Below, in pieces: positions 46,990 through 56,184 of a stretch of DNA of 64,000 bases (positions are counted from its first letter, which is position 1; each line of letters begins with the position of its first letter). Source of the DNA: Desulfonatronum sp. SC1. Lineage in GTDB: Bacteria; Desulfobacterota; Desulfovibrionia; Desulfovibrionales; Desulfonatronaceae. The position numbers and the translations under genes are program-made. The stretch spans positions 29,435 through 93,434 of the forward strand of contig NZ_PZKN01000017.1 of the NCBI RefSeq assembly GCF_003046795.1, read 5' to 3'. The notes under the pieces were generated by a model. That model did no database searches and was not told where the DNA came from. It was given only the letters and a program-made list of their open reading frames with translations.

Positions 46990-47943
46990 TCACCCGGAAA
47001 GCATGCTTGCCAACGACCGGGTGAGTCGATCCGCGGCGCGAAGCGCCGGGCGGACTGGTGTTGCGAGCAAGGCATTGTTCTTCCAGCGGGAAACCTTGTA
47101 CAGCGTGGCGAAGTCCATGGCCGGAGCCGCGGCGTACTGGCCGCTGATCAGTTCTCCGCCTCGGCGGACATTATCCAGCATGAAGGCCGGAAGCCGGAGA
47201 TGATAGGGGTTGCGGCCGGCCTGACTCGCATGGCTGGCCGCCGCGGCCACCAGAAGGGCCGTGTCTTCCGGGCTGGATTCGACCATCAGGTTCGGCGCCG
47301 GATTCGTGCTCCAATACTCCGTCTCGAAGATCAGACCGCCGAAGGCTTCGCCATTGGCGGCCATGACCTGAAGAGCGTCCTTCACCAGCCAATGCGTCCC
47401 AAGATGCGTGGAATGCCAGTCCCCGGCATGGGGCAGGAAAATGCAGGCCGGACGGTGTTCCTGAAGGATACCCCGTACGCATTGGACCATGCCGGCCCAG
47501 TGCGCGGGATTGTCGTGACGCGCGGTGAGGTTCACCGAGCTGAACCCTTCCGGTCGGGTGTGAATCAGGCCGAACCCGAGCAGGGCGCAAGAGCGCTCCG
47601 CTTCCAGCCGCCGGACGGCGCGTTCTTCCACCCTGCTGCCCAGGGTCACGGCCACGTTGACCACGTTCAGGCCTGCTTCCCTGGCCAGACGCAGCGGTAG
47701 GCCGCCGACCAGGGCTTCATCGTCGGGGTGCGGAGAAAACAGGAGCACATCGGCGCGCTCCGGCTCGATTTCCGGCGGTCGGCACTCAGTATCCAACGGC
47801 GTATCCGAAGGTGTTTCCGGCGGTGTATCCGACGGTGTATCTTGCGGTGTATCTTGCGGTGTATCCGATGGTGTAATCAGTGCGGCCTCGCGCACGGCAT
47901 CCCGGAGCGAGCGGACAAAGGGCAGATAGGCGGAAGCAATCAC
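46990..47943 (-). CDS. PIG-L/LmbE-family deacetylase
   Basis: PIG-L enzymes are zinc-dependent N-deacetylases, typically on GlcNAc-containing substrates. The signature FSPHPDDEALVGG holds the zinc-binding His-Asp-Asp, and HAGDWHSTHLGTH supplies the second His. The first 60 residues contain TPSDTP/TPQDTP repeats encoded by a 12-bp tandem array (about 47790-47875). A GTG start is used, with a weak ribosome site. It follows nagE-like (15-base gap) and precedes the PTS fusion, so it is probably co-transcribed with GlcNAc uptake. The link to amino-sugar handling is inferred. Confidence 0.88.
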   Translation of the reverse strand: MIASAYLPFVRSLRDAVREAALITPSDTPQDTPQDTPSDTPPETPSDTPLDTECRPPEIEPERADVLLFSPHPDDEALVGGLPLRLAREAGLNVVNVAVTLGSRVEERAVRRLEAERSCALLGFGLIHTRPEGFSSVNLTARHDNPAHWAGMVQCVRGILQEHRPACIFLPHAGDWHSTHLGTHWLVKDALQVMAANGEAFGGLIFETEYWSTNPAPNLMVESSPEDTALLVAAAASHASQAGRNPYHLRLPAFMLDNVRRGGELISGQYAAAPAMDFATLYKVSRWKNNALLATPVRPALRAADRLTRSLASMLSG

Positions 47944-47958
47944 GGCTGTCCGGCTCGC

Positions 47959-49509
47959 CTATTTCCAACGCAGCAGATGGTCCGCGATGTTTTCCGCCCG
48001 GGCCCCGAACACCACCTGGGCCGTGTTCGCCGACGGCCTGATCACGCCCTTGGCCCCCAGGCTTTTGAGGGCCGCGTCGTCCATCAGGGCCCCGTCGCGT
48101 ACTTCCAGGCGCAGCCGGGTGATGCAGGCGTCGATGGACACCAGGTTGTCCAGGCCGCCGCAGGCCTGGGCCACCTGGCGGGCCAGAAGCTCATGAGGAT
48201 GCTCCCGAGGATGTTCCTGAAGACGCTCTTGAGGACGCTCCTGAAGGTTCGCCTCCAAAGCCCGGCCCGACCCGGCGGCCTCGGTCGGGGTGACCACCGG
48301 GCCGGTTTCACGTTCTCCTCCGGCGGAGTCCTCGCGGCCCGGGGTCTTCAGGTCAAAGCGCAGGATCAAAAACCGGAACAAGAGGTAATAGACCGCCAGG
48401 AAGACCAGCCCTTGGAGAATGAGCATGTACCAGCGCACGGCCAGGGGGTTGCGGCTGGAAAGGATCAGGTCGATCAGACCGGCGCTGAACCCGAAGCCGG
48501 CGATCCACTGCATGGACGCGGCCAGGTACAGGGAGATGCCGGTGAGCAGGGCATGGATCAGGAACAGCCAGGGTGCCAGGAACAGAAAGGCGAACTCCAC
48601 AGGCTCGGTGACCCCGGTCAAAAACGTCGCGAATCCGGCGGCCAACATGATCGACGCGGTCCGGGCGCGGTTTTCGGGCCGGGAGGTGTGGACAAAGGCC
48701 AGGGCCGCGCCCACCAGCCCGAACATCATGATCGGAAAGAACCCGGCCTGATACATGCCGGTGACGCCGGGAATCCCTACACCTTCACCAATGGATCTGG
48801 CCCCGCCCAGAAAGTTGGGGATGTCGTTGATCCCGGCCACGTCGAACCAGAACACCGAGTTCAGCGCATGGTGCAGCCCGGTGGGGATCAAGAGGCGGTT
48901 GAAAAAGCCGTACGCCCCGGCGCCCGGCGCTCCCAGCTCGGAAATGGTCTTCCCGAATCCCACCAGCCCCTCGTACAGAATGGGCCAAAGAACATAGAGC
49001 ACCGCGGAGACGCCGATCATCGCCAAAGAGGTCAGAATGGGCACCAGGCGGCGACCGCTGAAAAAGGCCAAAGACTTGTGCAGTTCCACGGTGCTGAACC
49101 GGTTGTAGAGCCCGGCGCTGATGACCCCGGAGAGGATGCCGATGAACTGGTTGTTGATCTTGCCGAAGGCCGGGGACACGTCAGCCAAGGGGATGTCCAG
49201 GATCTGGGCAATGGTTTCCGGGGCGCAAAGCCTGGTCACCACCAGAAAACCCACCAGCCCGGCCAGGGCCGCGGAGCCGTGCTTGTCCCTGGACATCCCG
49301 AAGGCCACGCCGATGGCGAACAGCAGCGGCATGTTATCCAGAAGCACGCCCCCGGTATGAATCAGAAACGCGGCCAGGGCATTGTTGGCCCCCCATCCCG
49401 TGGGGTCAATCCAGTACCCCACCCCCAACAGGATGGCCGCCGCCGGAAGCACGGCCACCGGTATCATCAACGAGGCCCCGATTTTTTGTAAAAACGGCAA
49501 TGGATTCAT
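47959..49509 (-). CDS. NagE-like PTS EIICB, N-acetylglucosamine-type permease
   Basis: The 516-aa protein joins an EIIC domain (residues 1-390, about ten helices, with LIPTGLHHALNSVFWF and GVTEPVEFAF) to an EIIB domain (440-516, phospho-Cys462 in [10 protein letters not shown]). The GLHHALN block is typical of the GlcNAc group rather than glucose. It lacks EIIA and must take phosphate from another protein; the EIIA domain of the neighbouring 1420-aa fusion is the evident candidate. The linker holds an RPQERLQEHPREHP repeat encoded by a short tandem DNA array. It is first in the minus-strand operon. Confidence 0.9.
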   Translation of the reverse strand: MNPLPFLQKIGASLMIPVAVLPAAAILLGVGYWIDPTGWGANNALAAFLIHTGGVLLDNMPLLFAIGVAFGMSRDKHGSAALAGLVGFLVVTRLCAPETIAQILDIPLADVSPAFGKINNQFIGILSGVISAGLYNRFSTVELHKSLAFFSGRRLVPILTSLAMIGVSAVLYVLWPILYEGLVGFGKTISELGAPGAGAYGFFNRLLIPTGLHHALNSVFWFDVAGINDIPNFLGGARSIGEGVGIPGVTGMYQAGFFPIMMFGLVGAALAFVHTSRPENRARTASIMLAAGFATFLTGVTEPVEFAFLFLAPWLFLIHALLTGISLYLAASMQWIAGFGFSAGLIDLILSSRNPLAVRWYMLILQGLVFLAVYYLLFRFLILRFDLKTPGREDSAGGERETGPVVTPTEAAGSGRALEANLQERPQERLQEHPREHPHELLARQVAQACGGLDNLVSIDACITRLRLEVRDGALMDDAALKSLGAKGVIRPSANTAQVVFGARAENIADHLLRWK

Positions 49510-49988
49510 GTCGTTCCTTGTGGTGGATATGATGGCAAATCCATCAAATGCAACATCTATCTATTTATATGAATTTGTTGATATTTTGCTTTCTTTAGAC
49601 CATCCACTCCTCAGTCGCGTATTCCGCCCGGGCCTCGTGGGCTTCGTAGGGTCGAACAGCAGCGCGCTCCGGACAGCTAGTTGAAATAAACAGGCTGTCC
49701 ATTTCCCAATGCGCCGGATTATTATGGAATGGAGTGCCGTATTCGCGAGTTTTCTCAGTCATCACCCTGGCGCAGAGCCTGCCACGGACTCGATCCGGGG
49801 CGGGGTCCAGGTGTTTTTGTGTGGTTCACTTGCCCGGAGTGTTTGAGCAGTTACGTTTTGCCGATTAAAGCGTACGTGGCTGAAACTTGACGCACTATCT
49901 TGGTTTCGGGAATGATGACATCCGCGAAAAAAGGCATCTCAAGAAAGTGCCATCCCCCTAAGCGTTTCAACCAGGAAGAGGTTTCCCC
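49510..49988. other. Gene-free stretch of about 480 bases
   Basis: No convincing gene or RNA is seen. The AT-rich part at 49540-49600 could hold the nagE promoter (minus strand), but no clear -35/-10 pair stands out. Confidence 0.5.
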
Positions 49989-50306
49989 GTGAATGTTCTT
50001 TTTCTTCAGGCCATGGAAGTGATCAGGACAAGTACGTTTCCGTTCCACTCCTTCGATTCCGTCAACACGATATTGGAAAATCTGGATAGGTTCGTCAAAT
50101 CTCCCGACATGGACAAGGAGGCGGCAACGGCCATGGTGGATGTCTGCATTAACCTCCTGCTCAATTCCATCAGCAATAAATACACCTTCTTGCAGATCAA
50201 TGAATTTATCATGCGTCTGAACGCGTTGAAGGATGAGCTGAACGGCATGCCCAGGGACGCGGGCATGCCGGGTCCGAATAATGCAAACGGGTCGGAATTG
50301 GAGTGA
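49989..50306 (+). CDS. Small hypothetical protein, 105 aa
   Basis: I do not recognise this protein. It is soluble and largely helical, with a conserved-looking stretch LENLDRFVKSPDMDKEAATA, and ends in a Gly/Asn/Pro tail. AGGAAGAGG lies about 11 bases before the ATG. It stands alone between the PTS locus and the T6SS payload locus, on the opposite strand to both. Confidence 0.55.
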   Translation: MNVLFLQAMEVIRTSTFPFHSFDSVNTILENLDRFVKSPDMDKEAATAMVDVCINLLLNSISNKYTFLQINEFIMRLNALKDELNGMPRDAGMPGPNNANGSELE

Positions 50307-50341
50307 AGTCTTTCGCCGCGGCTTTATTGAAGATTTGGCTC

Positions 50342-50364
50342 GGGGCAGACAGGATGCCTGCCCC
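50342..50364. repeat. Short GC-rich palindromic repeat, copy 2
   Basis: The inverted orientation of the copy at 24196-24217 (23 bases, GGGGCAGAC-AGGATGCCTGCCCC). Both sit in non-coding DNA after a plus-strand gene. Confidence 0.7.
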
Positions 50365-50480
50365 GCCATGAAAAGGGCTGACCGGAGTTCATGAGCCGTT
50401 GCGACAAGGAAAAGGGAATCATGCTGTTTCCTTAAGGAAAGGCGTGCCGGAATGCGAAACAGCCTCCTTCCTCTTCCCCC

Positions 50481-51302
50481 CTATTCCGCGATTTCGGTGC
50501 GGCGCATCACCAGCCAGGCCAGCAGGAAGGCGAGCAGGGAGCATCCAATCAGCAGCAGGCTGGACGCGTACACGGGCCGGTGGAGATCCTCGAGCACGCT
50601 GAAATAGCTGGCCAGGAAAACGACGCTCATGGCGATGAACAGGATCACCCCGGTGGTGCGGCGGATGAAAACGTATTTGGAATCGTAACTGGACTTGAGG
50701 ATGATGGCGAAGAGCATGACGTTGAAGAGCGTGACCAGGAAGGCCAGGTAGTCCATGCCGCTGCTCTGGCTCCAGCGTTGCACTTTCCAGGTTTCCTCGG
50801 TGTAGATCTTCCTGACCCCCTCGATATGGGCCTCGGCGTTGAACTCCGGCTCCCCGCCCCGGGTGAAGAGCTGGAGGATGATCACGTCGCCGGGGTTCAG
50901 CAAGGTCGGGGCAATGGTCAGAGCCTTGGGCGAAAGCGTGGTCTCGATGTTCATGTCCGTCGGGAGGAGCTGATAGTGCACCTGGATGATGGTCGGCTCG
51001 TTGGTCACCTCGATTGCCAGGGGCGCATCGTAGTCCCGGCCGCGGATGGGGATGTTGCCCGTGTTCCGGATGACCAGGGTGGTCAGATAGGGATCTTCCG
51101 CAGGCTGCCCGTCCACCAGCAGCCCGATGGTCGGCTGGGGATGGATGTCCATGGCCTCCACGGGGGTTTTGTCCACCTTCTTGATCTGCAAGCCCTTGCC
51201 CGGCAGATTGGTTGCGGTGATCATGTTCGCCAAGGCCACGGCAATGACGATCAGGGCCGCGACGACCAGCATGGGCCAGTTCTTTTCCAGGAATTCATTC
51301 AT
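50481..51302 (-). CDS. Membrane protein of the VgrG payload operon, unknown function
   Basis: The 273-aa protein has one N-terminal helix (residues 9-29), a soluble beta-rich domain (about 35-185) and three C-terminal helices (about 187-208, 218-238, 244-266). The soluble segment contains LVIRNTGNIPIRGRDYDAP. It starts 68 bases after the DUF4150 gene and is the last gene of the operon; AGGT lies upstream. A tail-end gene in a VgrG cluster could be an effector, an immunity protein or an accessory. The four-helix layout with a periplasmic or cytoplasmic domain suits an immunity or anchoring role, but this is a guess. Confidence 0.7.
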   Translation of the reverse strand: MNEFLEKNWPMLVVAALIVIAVALANMITATNLPGKGLQIKKVDKTPVEAMDIHPQPTIGLLVDGQPAEDPYLTTLVIRNTGNIPIRGRDYDAPLAIEVTNEPTIIQVHYQLLPTDMNIETTLSPKALTIAPTLLNPGDVIILQLFTRGGEPEFNAEAHIEGVRKIYTEETWKVQRWSQSSGMDYLAFLVTLFNVMLFAIILKSSYDSKYVFIRRTTGVILFIAMSVVFLASYFSVLEDLHRPVYASSLLLIGCSLLAFLLAWLVMRRTEIAE

Positions 51303-51370
51303 GATGAACCTCGCTTCCGGCCCATGGCCGGGAAAGTTGATTTCCGCGCCCTTGCCACAAGGATGCTTCC

Positions 51371-51763
51371 TCAGCTTCTGACCTTGACCTTGGTCTGACT
51401 CGGCGCGGCCGGCTGGCCCACGGCGTTTCTGTTGTTATGGGTCGTGGCATCGTTCAGCCGCACCGAGGGGCTGCCCTGGATCTTCACCTTCAGGCTCGAG
51501 GCGACGAAGGCCACCTGGCCCTTGAACGTGCCGGAAACCACCCCCCCGGGCGTGCCGGGCTCGTCTCCGCTGCTGGGCATGCATTTGGATTTCTTGGTCA
51601 GGGCCGGCATGCCCGCGATGAAGACCTTGGTGGCCGCCGGGTTGCCTTGGGCCGTCATGCCGATGTTCGGATAGGGAACGGTCACCAGCCCGTTCGGGGC
51701 CGGGGTCTTGCAGACGTCCAGACTGGAGATGATCTGCGTGTTCTTGGTGGTCAGGGCAAACAT
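51371..51763 (-). CDS. DUF4150 PAAR-like T6SS spike-tip protein
   Basis: The 130-aa product follows the DUF4150 pattern: a Pro-rich core with TVPYPNIGMT, GMPALTKKSK and SSGDEPGTPGG, ending PSQTKVKV. These proteins replace PAAR as the sharpened tip of VgrG and attach effectors. It lies in a VgrG operon. The second copy (63458-63853) has the same plan. No C-terminal extension is present, so it is a tip without a toxin. Confidence 0.88.
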   Translation of the reverse strand: MFALTTKNTQIISSLDVCKTPAPNGLVTVPYPNIGMTAQGNPAATKVFIAGMPALTKKSKCMPSSGDEPGTPGGVVSGTFKGQVAFVASSLKVKIQGSPSVRLNDATTHNNRNAVGQPAAPSQTKVKVRS

Positions 51764-51774
51764 GTCTCGACTCC

Positions 51775-52554
51775 CTACCCGATGTTGATCTTGTCGGCGT
51801 CCACGGTCACGTCGTCCTTGGCCAGGATGGAGGCTCGCCCGGCCTTGATCACGCAGCTTTTCTCCACTTCCGTGCGCAGCCGCTCGGCCCGGTGCAGCTC
51901 GAACCCCGTGCTACGAATGACGCGGCCTACGCGGGAGACCATGTGCGCGGCCAGAAGCTGGATGCGTTCGCCCGCGGCCTTGATCCGCCGCACCCCGGCA
52001 TGCAGGGATTCCGCCAGCAGGTCCAGGCGGACGAAACGCATCCGGCCGCACGCCGCGGTCAGGGACAGTTCCCGGCTGGAAAGCCGCGCCTCTTTCGCCC
52101 CTTCCATGTCCAGGGTCTCGGCCTGCAACCGCAAGCTCCCCTTTTCAGCCACAATCCGCACGTCTCCGGGAAAATCCAGGGCTCTGTCCCGGGATTCGCG
52201 CTCCAGCACACTGAGCAGGTAGTGCTCATCCCCAGCCTTGTCCACGAGCAGCAGCACCATGTCCTCGGCCTGAGGCTGCAACAGGCAGCCCGCGGCGCGC
52301 CTGGCCCAGATCTGAAAGCCGCTCTCCAGCAACTCGACCTTCCAGGACTGGTCAAGGCGTCCGACAACCCGGCCCTTGCGCAGATCCTGCCCGGTGCCCG
52401 GTTGATCCCTTGGCTGATCCCGTGACTGATCCCCCGGCCATGCGTCAGGGCCGTTCTCCAAAAGTCTCTCGGGCATCCTTGCCGGACGGACCTGGACCAC
52501 GCGCAGGTTCAGGCCCTGGGGCCGGACTTCCTTGCATGTTTGGGCGGCGTTCAT
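51775..52554 (-). CDS. DUF3540 domain protein of the VgrG module
   Basis: The 259-aa protein fits DUF3540, which often accompanies VgrG-DUF2169-DUF4150 modules. An N-terminal insertion holds a DQSRDQPRDQPG repeat. The C-terminal half alternates in the pattern of a beta-helix-like repeat (SLRLQAETLDMEG, KAGRASILAKDDVTVDADKI). It overlaps the pentapeptide gene by four bases at its start and lies 11 bases before DUF4150. It may help load the tip on the spike. Confidence 0.82.
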   Translation of the reverse strand: MNAAQTCKEVRPQGLNLRVVQVRPARMPERLLENGPDAWPGDQSRDQPRDQPGTGQDLRKGRVVGRLDQSWKVELLESGFQIWARRAAGCLLQPQAEDMVLLLVDKAGDEHYLLSVLERESRDRALDFPGDVRIVAEKGSLRLQAETLDMEGAKEARLSSRELSLTAACGRMRFVRLDLLAESLHAGVRRIKAAGERIQLLAAHMVSRVGRVIRSTGFELHRAERLRTEVEKSCVIKAGRASILAKDDVTVDADKINIG

Positions 52555-53567
52555 GATTTCTCCTGTTTCGGTCGGCTTGTCGGCTTCCAGGTTTCCGCCT
52601 CCAGCAGGGGGCGATCCATCTCCCGGACGGCATCGAGGTTGGCGCCGGTCCAGATTGCGGCAGTGCGGTCCACCCGGTGCAGGTTGGCCATGAGCAGGTT
52701 GGCCCCGCTGAAATCGGCGCCATTGATCCGGGCCCGGGAAAAATCAGCATACGCCAGCCCGGCCTGCCGAAAGATGGTCCCCTGGCAGTCCGCGTCGTGG
52801 AAAAGCCCGGCGGACAGGTTGGCGCGGGTGAAGTTCGTGGACGTGAGCACGGCGTCGGTGAAAATGCCGTCCGGCATGTCCGCGTCCAGGAATGCGGCCC
52901 TGGACAGGCTGGTTCCCTGCAGGAAAATGAAGCGGCCCTGGGAGCGGGTGAAGTCCGCCTCGTCCAGGTCGCAGCGCATGAACCGACATTGGGTTACGTC
53001 CATGCCGACGAACCTGGCCCCGCGCAGGGAGCAGTCCGCGAACATGGCCATGCGCAGGTCGCAGTCGGCAAAGGAAAGCCCGCCCAGCTCGGTCCGGTCC
53101 ATCCTGGCCATGGTCAGGTTGACGTCCCGCAGGTCGGCCCCGACCAGGTTGCAGTCCGCGAAACTTGCGCGGAACAGGACGACGCCGTGGATGACTGTCC
53201 GGTCCATGGCGCAGCCGCTGAAACAGGCCCGCTCCAGCGAAGCGCCGGTCAGGTCGGCCCGGCTCAAGTCGGACTGCTCAAAGGTCGCGAACCGCCCCGA
53301 GCAGCGGTCGAGCCTGGCCTCCAGGAGAGGCGTGGACTCGAAGGTGCATTCCTCGACGCAGGCTCCGGAGAAACCGGCGTTCTCGGCCCGGCACGCCTTG
53401 AAGACCGCGCCGGTCAGGTTGGCCCCGGACAGGTCGGCTCCGGCCAGGTTGACCCGGTGCAGCGCAACCCCGGACAGGTCGGCCCCGGACAGGTTCAGTC
53501 CGGAGCAGTCCGCGTCCCGTAGAGACCGTTCCTTGAGCAGCATCGTCAGACGGGTGTCTTCAGTCAT
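52551..53567 (-). CDS. Pentapeptide-repeat protein, 338 aa
   Basis: Nearly the whole protein is A(D/N)LxX-type pentapeptide repeats, for example LSGADLSG and LAGADLSGANLTG. This forms a right-handed quadrilateral beta-helix. It sits between the DUF2169/pentapeptide gene (8-base overlap) and DUF3540 (4-base overlap) in the VgrG operon. In this context it is probably a spike-associated scaffold rather than a gyrase protector. Confidence 0.92.
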   Translation of the reverse strand: MTEDTRLTMLLKERSLRDADCSGLNLSGADLSGVALHRVNLAGADLSGANLTGAVFKACRAENAGFSGACVEECTFESTPLLEARLDRCSGRFATFEQSDLSRADLTGASLERACFSGCAMDRTVIHGVVLFRASFADCNLVGADLRDVNLTMARMDRTELGGLSFADCDLRMAMFADCSLRGARFVGMDVTQCRFMRCDLDEADFTRSQGRFIFLQGTSLSRAAFLDADMPDGIFTDAVLTSTNFTRANLSAGLFHDADCQGTIFRQAGLAYADFSRARINGADFSGANLLMANLHRVDRTAAIWTGANLDAVREMDRPLLEAETWKPTSRPKQEKS

Positions 53568-56184
53568 GGTCCGCCTCGGCGTTGTTGCGGTCCAGCACGG
53601 TGCGGCCGACGTTCACGTCCCGTGGCAGATCCCGGGCAATGCGGCACTCGTGGAGGTCCGCGGCGAAGAGGTTGGCATCCTGGATAGTTGCTCCCGAGCA
53701 GTCGGCCCGTCGCAGGGAGGCCTCGAACAGGTTGCAGCCGGTCAGCTCGGCCTCCTGGAGCCGGGCCTTGTCCAGGACAGCCTGCTTGAGGCTGGCCAGG
53801 AAAAGGTTGGCCCGGCTGAGATCGGCCTTGGCCAGATCGGCCTGGTCCAGGCGGGCCTGTTCCAGGCGCGCGCCGGTCAGGGACGCCCCGGACCAACAGG
53901 CGTCCGTGCAGTCGGCGCGCGAAAAATCCGCGCCAGAGGCTCTGGTTTGGCTGTCCGCCCGGGAGCCGGCCAAGTCCGCGTCCTGGAAAACCGCCCGCTC
54001 CAGGTTCGCTTCCTGAAGACGCAGGCCAGGCGCGGTCAGGCCGTTGCCGTTGAGGCCCCGCATGCTGGCCCCCCGGCAGTCCGCGTCCGATGCCCTGGCC
54101 TGGGACAGATCCAGCCTGTCCAGGCAGGCTTCCTGGAAGGAGGTCTTTACCGCCGAGCAGTTCCTGGCCGATCCGCCGGACAGGGACGCTTTTTCAAAAT
54201 CCGCCTCGTCCAGGGTCGCCCCGTCCAGGCGGACCCCCTCGAGAACGGCGTCGTGGGCCACGGCCTGGGACAGATTGGCCCCGGACAGGTCAACGTCCTT
54301 CCAGGCCACGCCGGACATCAGGCAGCCGCGCAGGTCCGCTCCGGAAAGGTTTTGGCCGGAAAAGTCGCATTGGGTCAGGTCGCAATGGGCCAGGCTTCCG
54401 GTTTTTCGGAGCCGTTCCAGGGCCTGCTCCGTGCTCAGCGGTTCGTCCGGTGCGGGCGGGGCGTCAACGTGCTCAGGGAAATCCAGCCTTGGTTCGTCCT
54501 GCGCTTCATCCGCTCCAGGTTCGGCTTTCCGTCCCAGGGTGGAAAGACCGGCCAGGCTGGCCACGGCCGCGCCTGCCGCGGTAAAGGCGACCAGGGCCTT
54601 TTCCAGTTCCAGGCGAACTTCCGGGGCCAAGTCCGGGGCCTCGGCCATCTTGCGCAGGGTGGCCAGATGGTCGCCGGTATCGGCCATGGCCGCGGCCTGC
54701 TGCTCGTCCATCCAGTTGTGCAGCTCGGCATCGGACAACCCGTATCGTTCCTGAAGGCTTCGGGTTTCCTCCTGGATGCTCTCCACGAGATTGGCCAGGG
54801 CCGCCAGGGGATTGGCCTCGCCCGATCCTGGTTCAGGCCCTGGTTGCGGCCCCTGGTCCGCGGCCCCTGAAAGGGGGCTTTTCCGGGTCTGTTCAGCCAG
54901 CCATTCCTCGACCTGCTCCTGATCCAGGCGCAGCTCCTGGAGAAGATCCCGGATCTGCTGCTCCAGGGAGTCCACGGTCTCCTGCAGCGGGGAGCGAGCC
55001 GCCGCCGCGACTCCGGCACCAACCCCGGCCCCGGCCAGGCCGACCCCCAGAAGCGCCGCCTCGTCTTGTACCGAAGGCACCGATTCCGCGGGGGTTTGTC
55101 CGGTGTCCGTCAGGGCGTCTGGTTGTGCGTCTGGTTGGGAGTCTGGCCCGGGGTGCAGGGCTTCGCGGCACTGGCACCGGTACTCTTCCACGGGGATCGG
55201 CTCCCGGGATGCGTCTTCGGCCAGGGCCAGCACCGCGGCGACATCCTCGCACTCCTCGTCCTGCACCGGAACAACGCCCCGGAAGAGCAGAACCCCCAGC
55301 ATGCGCTCGGGGAACAGCCACAGGGTTTCCATGGCGCAGGGCAGCTCGAGGAAAGCGCCCCCGCGGGAATCGGCGCGCTGGATGAACAGGCGCCCCCGCA
55401 GGCGTGGGACGCTGCCCCGCAGGATCGGGCTTTGGGGATGCATGTTGTGGATGGCCACGTCCTCCCCTCCGGCCAGAAAGCCGGGCAGACGCTGGTCCGC
55501 TGGAGCGGCGCAGGCGAATTTCGGGTCCGTGTCCCGAGGTAGGCCGGGCCAGTTCGTCTTCAGCCACGCGGCGTCCGTCGCCCCCAGCAGGCCCTGGCGC
55601 TGGGGCCAGGTCACGGGCATGGCCATGAGCCCGGCAGGGGTCTGTTGCATGTCAAAGGGGTCTGGCAAGTCCCAGGCCAGGACGTTGGGCCGGGGACGGG
55701 GCACGTCTTTTAACGGGTCAAAGCCCTTGCCTTGCGGGTTGTACTCGTGGCCCTCGCCGCCAAAGGCCCTGGCCCAGGAAATCTCCATGCGCGTGAAGGG
55801 CGCGGGCTCCCCGGCCTTGTCCGGGGAGAGAACCCGGTCTCCGAACACCTTGAGGCGCTTGACCGCCTCGCCCACCTGGACCGAGCACTCCAGGACCGGG
55901 ACGGGCGCGGGGGAACAGGCCGCGGCGTAGACCAGGAATTCCGAGCAGGGCTTGGGTAGCCCGGCGTCCAGGACATCGCCTTCCGGAATCGTGGATTCCA
56001 CCGTTTCCCAGAGTTCCTCCTCGGGAACCAGGGCGTCCAGCGGCCCGTCCGAAGCCGATCCCAGGCGAAACCCGGCCAGCAGTCCCAGGCAAAGGACGGA
56101 CTTGCCCTGAAGGTCGCCGACCCAGGGCAGGCCCGGCGCCACGCTGTAGAGCAGGGAGAAGGGAGGCGGGGTGAGGATTTTCAT
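53560..56184 (-). CDS. DUF2169 domain protein with C-terminal pentapeptide repeats
   Basis: The 874-aa protein has an N-terminal DUF2169 domain (about residues 1-320), recognised by FTRMEISWARAFGG, YNPQGKGF and RGRLFIQRADSRG. DUF2169 proteins act as effector adaptors loading cargo on VgrG/PAAR. A middle Ala/Gln/Glu-rich, partly coiled region (about 340-560) contains two similar helical repeats (QEQVEEWLAEQTR and SDAELHNWMDEQQ). The last 300 residues are pentapeptide repeats. It begins one base into the vgrG stop (TAATG), showing translational coupling. The next gene repeats the pentapeptide architecture. Confidence 0.88.
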   Translation of the reverse strand: MKILTPPPFSLLYSVAPGLPWVGDLQGKSVLCLGLLAGFRLGSASDGPLDALVPEEELWETVESTIPEGDVLDAGLPKPCSEFLVYAAACSPAPVPVLECSVQVGEAVKRLKVFGDRVLSPDKAGEPAPFTRMEISWARAFGGEGHEYNPQGKGFDPLKDVPRPRPNVLAWDLPDPFDMQQTPAGLMAMPVTWPQRQGLLGATDAAWLKTNWPGLPRDTDPKFACAAPADQRLPGFLAGGEDVAIHNMHPQSPILRGSVPRLRGRLFIQRADSRGGAFLELPCAMETLWLFPERMLGVLLFRGVVPVQDEECEDVAAVLALAEDASREPIPVEEYRCQCREALHPGPDSQPDAQPDALTDTGQTPAESVPSVQDEAALLGVGLAGAGVGAGVAAAARSPLQETVDSLEQQIRDLLQELRLDQEQVEEWLAEQTRKSPLSGAADQGPQPGPEPGSGEANPLAALANLVESIQEETRSLQERYGLSDAELHNWMDEQQAAAMADTGDHLATLRKMAEAPDLAPEVRLELEKALVAFTAAGAAVASLAGLSTLGRKAEPGADEAQDEPRLDFPEHVDAPPAPDEPLSTEQALERLRKTGSLAHCDLTQCDFSGQNLSGADLRGCLMSGVAWKDVDLSGANLSQAVAHDAVLEGVRLDGATLDEADFEKASLSGGSARNCSAVKTSFQEACLDRLDLSQARASDADCRGASMRGLNGNGLTAPGLRLQEANLERAVFQDADLAGSRADSQTRASGADFSRADCTDACWSGASLTGARLEQARLDQADLAKADLSRANLFLASLKQAVLDKARLQEAELTGCNLFEASLRRADCSGATIQDANLFAADLHECRIARDLPRDVNVGRTVLDRNNAEADHD

